NCBI RefSeq assembly: GCF_030812995.1
Contig: NZ_JAUSTT010000010.1
Span: 1 to 64,000 of the forward strand
Origin: Bacillus chungangensis
Lineage (GTDB): Bacteria; Bacillota; Bacilli; Bacillales; Bacillaceae_C
DNA: 64,000 nt
Direction: 5' to 3'
Under the pieces are notes generated by a model that worked only from the letters and a program-made list of their open reading frames with translations, did no database searches and was not told where the DNA came from. Shown in pieces: positions 55,118-63,413 of this stretch (the stretch's first letter is position 1; every line of letters starts with the position of its first letter). The translations under genes and the position numbers were made by a program.

Positions 55118-55158
55118 AAGTATCATCATGAATCTTGTTAGAATCCATGATGATACTT
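55118..55158 (-). other. Intercistronic stem-loop after the bacteriocin gene
   Basis: AAGTATCATCATG / CATGATGATACTT, a perfect 13-bp stem with a 15-base loop, lies 38 bp past the bacteriocin stop and 36 bp before the membrane-protein start. It lacks a T-run, so it probably stabilises the short prepeptide message or partly stops transcription, giving more prepeptide than transporter. Confidence 0.65.
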
Positions 55159-55196
55159 TTAATGTAGAAAAACTATTTCAGTAATTCAACTATTTC

Positions 55197-55565
55197 TTAA
55201 TAGATTTTCCAATTTGCTTTTGTTTTATCATTAATACCACCAACTGCACTTGAATAGGAGGTAACCCCTGCTTTTGTCCTACCGCTATCACTCTTGCGGG
55301 TTCCTATCGAACATGAAGATCCATGCACTTTATCTGGATGATAATAATTGGAATAAACCTCCTTTTTTAACGGTAAGACAAGTCTTGTACCGTAATCCCA
55401 GTTTCCTCCACCTACGTTTTCATTTGCAAACGGTGTAACCATTTCATTTGTTAATACATCAGTAAGATCGACCTCACCACTAGTTTCATTGTTTTCAGCC
55501 ATTGCACCAGCTGGTAAAGCAAGCATCGCAATCATAACTGTCCCTAGCAATTTTTTCTTAAGCAT
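55197..55565 (-). CDS. Lactococcin 972-family bacteriocin precursor
   Basis: A 122-residue prepeptide. The Sec signal is MLKKKLLGTVMIAMLALPAG ending AMA (cut near 23), followed by an acidic pro-like stretch and the mature region with GGGNWDYG, VYSNYYHPDKVHGSS and RTKAGVTSYSSAVGG, ending ANWKIY. This pattern matches lactococcin 972, which binds lipid II and blocks septum formation. A single cysteine (Cys85) is unusual for the cysteine-free prototype. AAAGGGAGG precedes the ATG. It heads the export operon and is driven by promoter P1. Confidence 0.9.
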   Translation of the reverse strand: MLKKKLLGTVMIAMLALPAGAMAENNETSGEVDLTDVLTNEMVTPFANENVGGGNWDYGTRLVLPLKKEVYSNYYHPDKVHGSSCSIGTRKSDSGRTKAGVTSYSSAVGGINDKTKANWKIY

Positions 55566-55685
55566 CAGAATTCCTCCCTTTTCATTCCATTTTTTCTTTT
55601 TCTGATGGTACCAAACAGAAATTTTTTTGTGACCCCTAATTTATTAAGGGAAATCCAATTTATTACAAGCGCTTACCAATACTGT

Positions 55686-55725
55686 ATCATAGAAAGTGAA
55701 ACGTAACACCGCAAATTTCCCGCAA
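55686..55725 (-). promoter_or_regulatory. Bacteriocin promoter with TTGCGG direct repeats, copy P1
   Basis: On the minus strand: TTGCGG (55720-55725), five bases, TTGCGG (55709-55714), a 17-bp spacer and a good -10 TATGAT (55686-55691), about 120 bp upstream of the prepeptide ATG. The proximal repeat replaces a normal -35 (TTGACA), implying activator dependence. A shared GTGTTA follows the proximal repeat here and in P2. Confidence 0.75.
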
Positions 55726-55979
55726 TAAAACCGGAGTTTTTTTGACGGTTACCGTAAAAATGATATTCGATTTTCAGATTTATTTAATTCTTACTAGCAT
55801 TTTTTAACCAAAACTCATTGTTTGATAGTTGATTTAAACAATGAGTTTTAATGCAACACTTCATAAAAATCGTCAGTAACTAAATAAAGTTTTTTTACCA
55901 ACTTATTTTCAGTCTAAAACATAGTCAATACGATTTCTCTCCGTAAAATAATGTAAGATGATCAAGTAAGATAACGGGG

Positions 55980-56609
55980 TTACCTGATTGCTTCAATATA
56001 ACCAAGTTCGCTAGCCTTCATTACCGCTTTCGTGCGGGAATCTACACCGAGTTTTTTAAAAATGTTTGTAAGGTGGTATTCGACAGTTCTGGGACTAAGG
56101 AAAACAACATCAGCTATTTCTTTATTTGTTTTTCCATACGAAACTTGTTTAAGAATATTGATTTCTTTTCTATTAAAATAGATTGTACCTAACTTTCTTG
56201 TTTTTATTTTTCTTAGTTGAGGCAAGAATTTAATTGGGATAACAGCATCCCCCTGTAATGCTGCCCGAATTGTTGCAATTAATTGTGCTTTTGATGCTGT
56301 TTTGCTGACAAAGCTTGAGACTCCTGATTCTATTATTAGATTGAAATACGGCTCAATATCATCGTTTGTATAAAGAATAACGATTGTTTCAGAATCATTT
56401 TCTGTAGCTTTCTTCACTAATACTTGCCAGCTTAATATTGGCATCCTTAAATCAAATAAAAGAATATCAAATTTTTGTTCGCGTATTAGTGCTAGTGCAT
56501 CCTTGCCAGAATGAAGAACCGTCACATGAAAATCTTTTTCCTGTTCAAGAAGCTTCTTTGTTCTTTTTCCGGCTGATGCATGATTATCAATAACTAATAG
56601 CCGAATCAA
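55980..56609 (-). CDS. Orphan ComA-like response regulator
   Basis: A 209-residue REC plus LuxR-type protein. The receiver has the acidic pair in VIDNH and the phosphorylated aspartate Asp53 in LLFDLRMP; the C-terminal helix-turn-helix (about 148-205) has NKEIADVVFLSPRTVEYHLT and NIFKKLGVDSRTKAVMKASE. Length and this HTH resemble ComA of B. subtilis. The start is a TTG at 56609, six bases after GGAGGG; upstream in-frame residues are not receiver-like. No histidine kinase or ComQX-like gene is in the window. It probably activates promoters P1 and P2 through TTGCGG. Confidence 0.87.
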   Translation of the reverse strand: MIRLLVIDNHASAGKRTKKLLEQEKDFHVTVLHSGKDALALIREQKFDILLFDLRMPILSWQVLVKKATENDSETIVILYTNDDIEPYFNLIIESGVSSFVSKTASKAQLIATIRAALQGDAVIPIKFLPQLRKIKTRKLGTIYFNRKEINILKQVSYGKTNKEIADVVFLSPRTVEYHLTNIFKKLGVDSRTKAVMKASELGYIEAIR

Positions 56610-57003
56610 TCCTTTCCCTCCTATTCTTCGGTTCCTAGCTTTTGATGGAAGTCTTGCTCCTAGGTGAATACGAGACAAACAATGAAATTACCATTTTTAC
56701 CATAATATATGAACAATGTTAATTATATCATACAAATGCTAATATTTAGAAATAACGATAGCAATAGCTTTTTTCAATTATCGTTCCGTTTTCGGCATTT
56801 TTTATGATGTTGAAGGAGAATGCTCTCCACTGAATGAATTTATCATCACCGAATTCATTCTCTCATTTTCGACTGCCATTTCATCCGCTTACATAACTCA
56901 GCATTTTAATCTCCCATAAACCTATCAGCAGGAAGCCTTTCTTCATCCTGACGTTCGTAGTCTCTTTTTTTAGATATGGAGCTTCATGTAAAAATAGACC
57001 TTG

Positions 57004-57224
57004 GATAAAGTGAAACTTCCTTCAGTGGGGGTTTTCTCTCATCCCCCACTGAGAAGTAGAACAAAGGCTAGAGATCGCAACGTCCTGTTGCAACGCCTTT
57101 CTGACCGACATCCTGTCGCCCTGAACCAATCGGACATTTGACTTTCAGTTATCCCCCACCCAGCGCTTCTGGTTCCTCTTACTCTTGAGGTGGGGGTCTT
57201 ACTGCCAGTTAGATGTGGGATAAA
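57004..57224 (-). repeat. Dispersed hairpin-ended element, copy 10
   Basis: Short, well-preserved form very close to copy 3: ATAAAGTGAAACTTCC edge, CAGTGGGGG / CCCCCACTG hairpin, nested GCAAC/GTTGC stem, CCCCCACC / GGTGGGGG hairpin and GTTAGATGTGGGATAAA end. It abuts the fhs terminator. Confidence 0.85.
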
Positions 57225-57272
57225 AACAAAAAACACCCATTAGCGAAGTTTTCTCTTCGACTAATGGGTGTT
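57222..57272 (-). terminator. Terminator after fhs
   Basis: AACACCCATTAGCGAAG pairs with CTTCGACTAATGGGTGTT (one bulged base), followed on the minus strand by TTTTGTTTTTA, 18 bp after the fhs stop. Confidence 0.9.
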
Positions 57273-57289
57273 CGCTTTAAAAAGCTGCT

Positions 57290-58960
57290 TTAAAACAATC
57301 CAACAGCATTTCCATGTTCATCTACATCCATTTTATTTGCTGCTGGTACTTTCGGAAGGCCTGGCATTGTCATTACGTCACCTGTGAGGGCGACAATAAA
57401 GCCTGCACCAAGCTTTGGCTTTAATTCGCGGACATGAATGGTAAAGCCTTCTGGACGTCCAAGCCGCTTTGGATCATCCGATAAGGAGTATTGCGTTTTT
57501 GCCATACAAACAGGAAGGCTTCCCCAGCCAAGTGCATGAAATTGCTGCAATTGTTTTTCTGCTTGGGAAGAAAATTCTACTGAGGCTCCACCGTAAACCT
57601 TTTCGACAATCGTGCGTATTTTTTCGTCAATTGTATCAGCATCATCGTATAAATAATGGAACTGATTTTCTTTCTCTTCGATCACTTGTAATACTTTTTC
57701 AGCAAGATCCAGCCCGCCTTCTCCGCCTTTTTCCCATACTTCTGTTAATGCAACTGGAATGTCATGCGTTTCACACCACTTTTGCAGGGCAGCGATTTCT
57801 GCTTCTGTATCAGCTGTGAAGCGGTTGATGCCTACGACATAAGGAAGTCCGAATGCTTCAATCGTTTCTACATGTTTTTTAATATTTGCGAGACCGTTCT
57901 CTAAAGCTTGTATGTTTTCTTGATTCAATTCATCTTTTCCAACACCGCCATGCATTTTCAAAGCACGGATTGTCGCAACAATGACAACGGCAGCCGGTTT
58001 TAAATTTCCGGATCTCGCTTTTATATTCAAGAATTTTTCCGCACCTAAATCTGCACCAAAACCTGCTTCGGTTACGACATAATCTGCTAATTTAGCAGCA
58101 GTTTTTGTTGCCATAATACTATTGCAGCCATGAGCAATATTTGCAAAAGGGCCGCCATGTACGAGAGCAGGTGTTTGTTCTAATGTTTGAACAAGATTAG
58201 GCCGCAGCGCATCTTTTAATAATAAAGTTAAGGCGCCTTCAACACCTAAATCACCAACAGTAACAGGCTTTTTTTCCACATTGTAAGCGATTACCATTCG
58301 AGATAGCCTCTTTTTTAGATCTTGTAGATCTGTAGCTAAACATAAGACGGCCATCACTTCTGAAGCAACGGTAATATCAAAGCCATCTTGTCGTGGAACT
58401 CCTTGGAATGGACCTCCTAAACCAATGACCACTTGTCTCAACGCTCGATCATTTAAATCAACCGCTCGTTTCCAGACAACGCGACGTTGATCAATGTGCA
58501 GTTCATTGCCTTGTTGCAAATGATTATCAAGTAGAGCTGCAAGGGCATTGTTCGCAGTTGTTATCGCATGTAAATCGCCTGTAAAATGAAGGTTGATATC
58601 TTCCATTGGCAACGCTTGGGCATAGCCGCCGCCTGTCGCTCCACCTTTAATTCCCATCGTTGGTCCAAGAGATGGTTCGCGAAGGGCAATCATCGTCTTT
58701 TTCCCTAAACGGTTGAGAGCGTCTCCTAAACCAACTGTCACTGTTGACTTCCCTTCGCCGGCAGCAGTTGGATTAATCGCAGTCACTAATATAATCTTGC
58801 CATCAGGCTCTTGCTGCAAAGACTCGATTTTATCATAGGTTAGCTTTGCTTTATATTTTCCATAGTAGTCAAAATCAGCTTCTGTTAATGCCATCTTTGC
58901 GGCAATGTCTTTAATCGGAACAATGGTAGCTTGTTGGGCAATTTCAATGTCTGTTTTCAT
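57290..58960 (-). CDS. fhs: Formate-tetrahydrofolate ligase
   Basis: A 556-residue enzyme forming 10-formyl-THF from formate, THF and ATP. Motifs: ATP-binding [40 protein letters not shown] and KFVGxx-type one-carbon region [19 protein letters not shown] precedes the ATG. Transcribed alone. It can supply formyl-THF to the folate enzymes elsewhere in the window. Confidence 0.97.
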   Translation of the reverse strand: MKTDIEIAQQATIVPIKDIAAKMALTEADFDYYGKYKAKLTYDKIESLQQEPDGKIILVTAINPTAAGEGKSTVTVGLGDALNRLGKKTMIALREPSLGPTMGIKGGATGGGYAQALPMEDINLHFTGDLHAITTANNALAALLDNHLQQGNELHIDQRRVVWKRAVDLNDRALRQVVIGLGGPFQGVPRQDGFDITVASEVMAVLCLATDLQDLKKRLSRMVIAYNVEKKPVTVGDLGVEGALTLLLKDALRPNLVQTLEQTPALVHGGPFANIAHGCNSIMATKTAAKLADYVVTEAGFGADLGAEKFLNIKARSGNLKPAAVVIVATIRALKMHGGVGKDELNQENIQALENGLANIKKHVETIEAFGLPYVVGINRFTADTEAEIAALQKWCETHDIPVALTEVWEKGGEGGLDLAEKVLQVIEEKENQFHYLYDDADTIDEKIRTIVEKVYGGASVEFSSQAEKQLQQFHALGWGSLPVCMAKTQYSLSDDPKRLGRPEGFTIHVRELKPKLGAGFIVALTGDVMTMPGLPKVPAANKMDVDEHGNAVGLF

Positions 58961-59079
58961 ATTTGACCTCCACTATGATATGTATTCAGCTAATGAAAAG
59001 AAGTAAGAGAAACGTGCATCCTAATGCTATTCTATTGTATCACGCTTGCCGAAGGAATGTTAGTTTAGCATACATCTTT

Positions 59080-59787
59080 TCAAGATTTGCTGGGCTCTTC
59101 TGAAAAGTAAGCTTCCTCAAGCGGCTGCACGACAACGAAACCTTCGCCGACAAACTTCATTTGGATCGATTCGCCGCTGCCTCTTCCTAAAAAAGTCTTG
59201 AAAGAAATATCTGTTGCAAAATCTGGCTGCAAACTTCCTGACCAAGCGACTGTTGCATTTGGGTCTGTAAAAACAGGGCTGTCTGGTGTAACGATTAATG
59301 TAAGTGGTTCATAATAGGTTGTAATAGCGACTAACCCATTCCCCTCCAGCCGAACATTAAACAAGCCGCCAGCAACCATACCGGCAATTTTGCGCATGAG
59401 CTTGATATCCCAATGAATAGATGGTTCAAAGGATAGAAGATTATTGCCATTAACAAACAGAGCATCATGTTGCAAGGAAAGAATCGATATCTTCTTTCCT
59501 TGTTCGGCTAAGTACAGCTTTCCTTTACCTGTTGCCTTCATTAAAGGCGTACCTTCACCTGTAAAAGCTTTTTTAAACAATCTTCCGAAACCGTGCTCTA
59601 AGATTCCTTCTCGTTCAAACTTTATCTCACCATGGTAAGCCACCATTGTCCCCATTTTTGCCCAAATTTGCCCATTTAAATTCACTTCCAAGAAACGGGG
59701 TGTTTCTAATTCAAATATGCCTTGATGTTTATCTTTCTGTTTTGTTTGTTGAACAAATTCTTGAATGGAGTAGCGCTGATTATTCAT
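59080..59787 (-). CDS. AIM24-family protein
   Basis: A 235-residue protein of the AIM24/DUF124 beta-prism family: VNLNGQIWAKMGTMVAYHGE, LEHGFGRLFKKAFTGEGTPL, GLVAITTYYEPLTLIV and GEGFVVVQPLEE. Bacterial function unknown. It starts four bases after the methyltransferase stop, so the two form an operon. Confidence 0.9.
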   Translation of the reverse strand: MNNQRYSIQEFVQQTKQKDKHQGIFELETPRFLEVNLNGQIWAKMGTMVAYHGEIKFEREGILEHGFGRLFKKAFTGEGTPLMKATGKGKLYLAEQGKKISILSLQHDALFVNGNNLLSFEPSIHWDIKLMRKIAGMVAGGLFNVRLEGNGLVAITTYYEPLTLIVTPDSPVFTDPNATVAWSGSLQPDFATDISFKTFLGRGSGESIQMKFVGEGFVVVQPLEEAYFSEEPSKS

Positions 59788-59791
59788 CTGG

Positions 59792-60481
59792 CTACACTTC
59801 CTTCCCGATATTCTTCATCATGAAAAGAGTTAGAAAAGTAAGCGCTTGCTTTAATTCGCGAGATAGCCCTTGTAAATGCTGAGAAGCAACCCCTCGTTTA
59901 TAGACGCCATGTTCGGCGATTTTCTCCCAGCCATGATCAACTGCCAATGCTTCAAACTCCCAAGGCATCATTGTATTACAAATAACATGTTCACCGGTTA
60001 ATCTTGCATAACTATTCTTTCGCGGCTGCGCTGTCGGTCCGAGAATACCGAAGCATGCACAGCCATTAGGTTTGACAATTCGTTTGCACTCATTTAATGC
60101 ATGTAATGGCTGTTCCACCCATTCCAATGAATTAATTGCAACGATCCCATCGAATTGATTGTCTGAAAATGGCGGATTGTTAAGATCTCCAAGGACAAAT
60201 GCCAACCCCAATTGCTCATGTTTTTTCGCAATTTTCACCATCTCTTCGGAAATATCCATTCCTGTTACATCGTATCCTTCTTTCCAAAATAGAAAAGAAC
60301 CGTAGCCATCCCCACACCCTAAGTCAGCAATGGAATGGCCAATCGGAACATGCTGTCGGAAAAACGGAATAATGTCTTTACGGCTGCCTTGATCCCACAT
60401 TTCGATACTATGTTTATGCCAATAATCAGCCCGCATATTCCATTGGATTTTCGTTTCTTCACTCCATGAAAACTGTTTCAT
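59792..60481 (-). CDS. Class I SAM-dependent methyltransferase
   Basis: A 229-residue methyltransferase with motif I IADLGCGDGYGSFLF, acidic motif II VTGMDISEEMV and post-I VAINSLEWVEQPLHAL. The N-terminus is Trp-rich (QFSWSEETKIQWNMRADYWH). Substrate unknown. First gene of the pair with the AIM24 protein; GGGAGG precedes the ATG. Confidence 0.88.
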   Translation of the reverse strand: MKQFSWSEETKIQWNMRADYWHKHSIEMWDQGSRKDIIPFFRQHVPIGHSIADLGCGDGYGSFLFWKEGYDVTGMDISEEMVKIAKKHEQLGLAFVLGDLNNPPFSDNQFDGIVAINSLEWVEQPLHALNECKRIVKPNGCACFGILGPTAQPRKNSYARLTGEHVICNTMMPWEFEALAVDHGWEKIAEHGVYKRGVASQHLQGLSRELKQALTFLTLFMMKNIGKEV

Positions 60482-61145
60482 TCCATTCCTCCCGTATAAA
60501 AATTTTTCTTATATTATTTCAACGTTAGTAATGCATTAAATGGTACACTATAAGATGATTTCCACGTTCACCCTATTTTCCCTGCATTGATTTTTAAAAA
60601 CTGCACAACTTTTAAATTTTTCTTTCAACACCAAATACAGAAGTACTAGCTCAAAAAACGGAATGTATCAGAAAAGAGGAGGGATTTTTTCTTCGTGCGA
60701 TGTTTTCAAGAAGTCTTCCTATCCTGTTGACTCAAATCAATAGACATAGAATAGACGCTAAAGGTGAGAGAGAAAATCATTCTTCTTTGATCTCTTTACT
60801 CTAAAGCAAGATTTTTAAATATATATGGAAATAATGATGATAAAAGTTACTTTATAATTGAATTGTATGTTGCGTGGTGTTGCTGGCAGATGAAACCCAG
60901 AAAGGTCTCCTCAAAGAACGAGAAGATCAAAATAAAGACATAACAAAAGGATGATTCCGATGATTCCATCCTTTTACTATGCCTTCCTTTAGTAAGGACA
61001 CTAATAAATTGCCAGTGCCAGCTTGCTTTTTTGCTATTCATGTTGAACGGCATCCGTTCCTTACAACGTTTTCGAATATTGATTATCTGTTTCTCGCTTT
61101 GAACGCGCTCTCAAGATAAGTAATGTTAGCAGCGATATAAAGGTA
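60482..61145. other. Intergenic region with repeat relic and hairpin
   Basis: A relic of the dispersed element (TTTTTTCTTCGTGCGATG, then CTTCCTATCCTGTTGACTC) spans about 60680-60745. AAAAGGATG / CATCCTTTT (60945-60975) forms a terminator-like hairpin. A 68-codon minus-strand frame at 60847-61053 runs across that hairpin and I do not accept it as a gene. Confidence 0.45.
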
Positions 61146-61589
61146 TCATTGCGGCAAATCTTCTTGCTTTTTCTTTTCATTGCGTTCTTGTAGTAATTTT
61201 AATGCGTTTTTTCGGGTAGGATCTTCTTCGAAGAATTGAACCAAGTCGCCAATGCGATCAATAGAGTTCCAACTTAGGTGGTGTTCTATTCCCTCTACAT
61301 CTTCATAGATGTTCTCTTTTTTTACTCCGATGATTTTAAGAAACTTTTCTAGTAAATCATGGCGATCTACGAGACGCTTGCCGATTTTTTTCCCTTTCGG
61401 GGTTAAAGTAAGACCACGATATTTTTCATAAACAAGGTATTCATCCTTATCCAGCTTTTGTACCATTTTTGTAACAGACGATGGATGAACAGAGAGAGCT
61501 TGAGCAATATCTGAAACGCGTGCATAGCCTTTATTTTCAATGAGTAAATAAATTTGCTCGATATAATCTTCCATACTTGGTGTTGGCAT
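61146..61589 (-). CDS. mntR: Manganese-dependent transcriptional repressor MntR
   Basis: A 147-residue DtxR-family regulator of manganese uptake. The winged helix has [20 protein letters not shown] and the metal-binding part includes the Asp near [25 protein letters not shown] with Glu and His ligands. It is very close to B. subtilis MntR through [24 protein letters not shown] precedes the ATG. Transcribed alone. Confidence 0.95.
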   Translation of the reverse strand: MPTPSMEDYIEQIYLLIENKGYARVSDIAQALSVHPSSVTKMVQKLDKDEYLVYEKYRGLTLTPKGKKIGKRLVDRHDLLEKFLKIIGVKKENIYEDVEGIEHHLSWNSIDRIGDLVQFFEEDPTRKNALKLLQERNEKKKQEDLPQ

Positions 61590-61739
61590 TCCATACCCCC
61601 CAATAAAATAATTGCGGTAATGATTAAAAGTGTACTATAGTTGGCATAAATAAACAAGTAAACGTCACTATTACACCGTTTTGCATGCTTTACTGATTAT
61701 AAGATGGTGCAATTCGCTCATCCTCGTACAAGAATCACA

Positions 61740-61884
61740 AGCAAAAAGTAAATCTTTTTTTTTCGTACGATGCTGCTACTAGAGGTTTTCCTTATCATGT
61801 ACTTTTTTCGGTCGTTCCCTCTCTAAACCTTCTCATTCCTCTTTAACTGATGGTATTTTTACTGCCATTTCACTGTGGGATAAA
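61740..61884 (-). repeat. Relic of the dispersed element, copy 11
   Basis: Heavily decayed: TTTTTTCGTACGATGCTGCT, GGTTTTCCTTATCATG, CTCATTCCTCTTTAACTGATGG and TGTGGGATAAAC can be aligned in order with other copies. It lies between mntR and the cold-shock gene; no other feature is seen in that gap upstream of the cold-shock promoter. Confidence 0.55.
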
Positions 61885-62060
61885 CTAAATTTGACGGAAA
61901 AGACCGTTACTTGCTCTTAAAATATCATACAGACATAGGGAAAACCGCATTTATTCTTGTTTTCGCCTTTTATTTATAAGCAAAATATGCCATAAGTCCG
62001 CTTCCTAATTTGAAAAATATGGAATACAACAAAAAATAACGTGAAAAGCATTGTGTATCC

Positions 62061-62089
62061 TTGACTATAGCTATTGTTTAGTGTATATT
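62061..62089 (+). promoter_or_regulatory. Cold-shock gene promoter with long 5' leader
   Basis: TTGACT, a 17-bp spacer and TATATT form a near-consensus sigma-A promoter. The start codon is about 120 bp downstream, so the mRNA has a long untranslated leader, as usual for cold-shock genes whose leader refolds with temperature. Confidence 0.8.
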
Positions 62090-62208
62090 GTACCTATCAT
62101 TAAGTTGAATTTATTTTCCAGTTTTTTAAAGCTGAAATATCTTCCGTTTAATGAACAATATTTTTTCTTAGCACTTTGTGCTTTTAAGATCTAGGAGGAT
62201 TAAGAAAT

Positions 62209-62415
62209 ATGCAAAACGGTAAAGTAAAATGGTTTAACAATGAAAAAGGTTACGGATTTATTGAAGTTGAAGGCGGAGACGATGTATTCGTACACTTTAC
62301 TGCTATCCAAGGTGAAGGCTTCAAAACGTTAGAAGAAGGCGAATCAGTAACTTTTGAAATTGTTGAAGGAAACCGTGGTCCACAAGCTGCAAATGTAGAG
62401 AAAAATCCACAATAA
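62209..62415 (+). CDS. Cold-shock protein, CspA family
   Basis: A 68-residue single-stranded nucleic acid chaperone. RNP1 is KGYGFIEV and RNP2 is VFVHF, with VKWFNNEKG at the N-terminus and [11 protein letters not shown] near the end. AGGAGG lies ten bases before the ATG. A single-gene transcript with its own promoter and terminator; probably the cspD-type gene of Bacillus. Confidence 0.97.
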   Translation: MQNGKVKWFNNEKGYGFIEVEGGDDVFVHFTAIQGEGFKTLEEGESVTFEIVEGNRGPQAANVEKNPQ

Positions 62416-62434
62416 TAATAATGATAAAATGCGC

Positions 62435-62464
62435 AAGGCTGATGTGTGAACGTCAGCCTTTTTG
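62435..62464 (+). terminator. Terminator after the cold-shock gene
   Basis: AAGGCTGA / TCAGCCTT stem followed by TTTTTGTTG, 20 bp past the stop. Confidence 0.9.
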
Positions 62465-62585
62465 TTGTTCCCCCATCTCCTCTCCTCCATTCTCATTCTC
62501 ACTTTATTTTTTTATTTATCTTATCTAGGGTTGTTCAATAAAGCTTTGACCGCTATAATGGACATTGTCAATTTCATAAATCCTT

Positions 62586-62627
62586 ACGCGGTTCGAGAAC
62601 TCCCGCGTTATCAAAACTACAGGAGGA
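62586..62627 (+). promoter_or_regulatory. preQ1 riboswitch, class I
   Basis: CGCGG, a GTTCGAGAACTC-type loop, CCGCG, then TTATCAAAACTACAGGAGG: the short stem, the C-rich loop and the A-rich AAAACTA tail that folds back as a pseudoknot match class-I preQ1 aptamers. The tail runs into the AGGAGG of the next gene, so ligand would mask its ribosome site. The gene it precedes is a queuosine precursor transporter, which supports the call. Confidence 0.85.
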
Positions 62628-62632
62628 AACAA

Positions 62633-63307
62633 ATGTTTAATGAATGGTTTGGTCTTATTTTTGTTTTAGTCAACTTCATTATTGTATTGGCAATGTATCG
62701 CATTTTTGGAAAGACAGGCCTTTTTGTTTGGATTGGTTTTTCGACCGTGATTGCAAATTTGCAAGTAGTAAAAACAATCGAAATCTTTGGCTTAACTGCT
62801 ACGTTAGGAAATGCGATGTATGGAACAGCTTTTCTCGTTACCGATATTATTAATGAACGATATGGGAAGGAAGAAGCTAAAAAAGCAGTATGGATTGGTT
62901 TTTTTACGTTGCTCACGATGACGCTTCTTATGCAAATGGCGCTCGTATTTGAACCAGGTCCTGATGATAAAGCCCAAGAATCGTTAGAAACAATCTTTAA
63001 TATGATTCCAAGAATTGCTGCCGGCAGCTTACTTGCTTACCTTTTAGGACAATTTGCAGATGTTCATATTTTTTCCTATTTAAGAAAAAAATTCCCTAAA
63101 GATTCACACTTTTGGATTCGCAATAATGGCAGTACGATGATTAGTCAATTATTGGATACATTCATTTTTACTTCAGTAGCATTTATCGGTCAATTTCCTG
63201 CACCAATTTGGTTTGAAATTTTCCTGACCACGTATCTACTGAAGTTTCTTGTTGCAGTGATTGATACACCATTTTTCTATCTTGCTAAAAAATTTCCAGA
63301 AAAATAA
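62633..63307 (+). CDS. ypdP: Queuosine precursor transporter (YhhQ/YpdP family)
   Basis: A 224-residue membrane protein with about six spans that imports preQ0/preQ1-type queuosine precursors. Family features: GNAMYGTAFLVTDIINERYG (strongly conserved), YLLGQFADVHIFSYLR and RNNGSTMISQLLDTFIF. The ATG at 62633 follows AGGAGG; a longer frame to 62462 would cross the terminator and riboswitch. Regulated by the preQ1 riboswitch upstream. Confidence 0.93.
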   Translation: MFNEWFGLIFVLVNFIIVLAMYRIFGKTGLFVWIGFSTVIANLQVVKTIEIFGLTATLGNAMYGTAFLVTDIINERYGKEEAKKAVWIGFFTLLTMTLLMQMALVFEPGPDDKAQESLETIFNMIPRIAAGSLLAYLLGQFADVHIFSYLRKKFPKDSHFWIRNNGSTMISQLLDTFIFTSVAFIGQFPAPIWFEIFLTTYLLKFLVAVIDTPFFYLAKKFPEK

Positions 63308-63413
63308 TGGCTGCCTTACAGGGGAGATTCGTTATTGCAGCATTTGCAAACTCCCCTCCTCAAGTTTTTAACTATTTTTATATAAAGGCTGTTTTATTTG
63401 AAGGGGGTACAAA

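Noticed and set aside
57039..57236. Minus-strand frames of 60-80 codons inside the dispersed elements (also near 34831-35070, 31316-31516 and 460-779)
   Set aside because: They recur only because the element sequence recurs, lack ribosome sites and are broken differently in each copy. They are by-products of a structured non-coding repeat.
60847..61053. 68-codon minus-strand frame between the methyltransferase and mntR
   Set aside because: It crosses a terminator-like hairpin and shows no recognisable domain. A transposase scrap cannot be excluded but I cannot support it.
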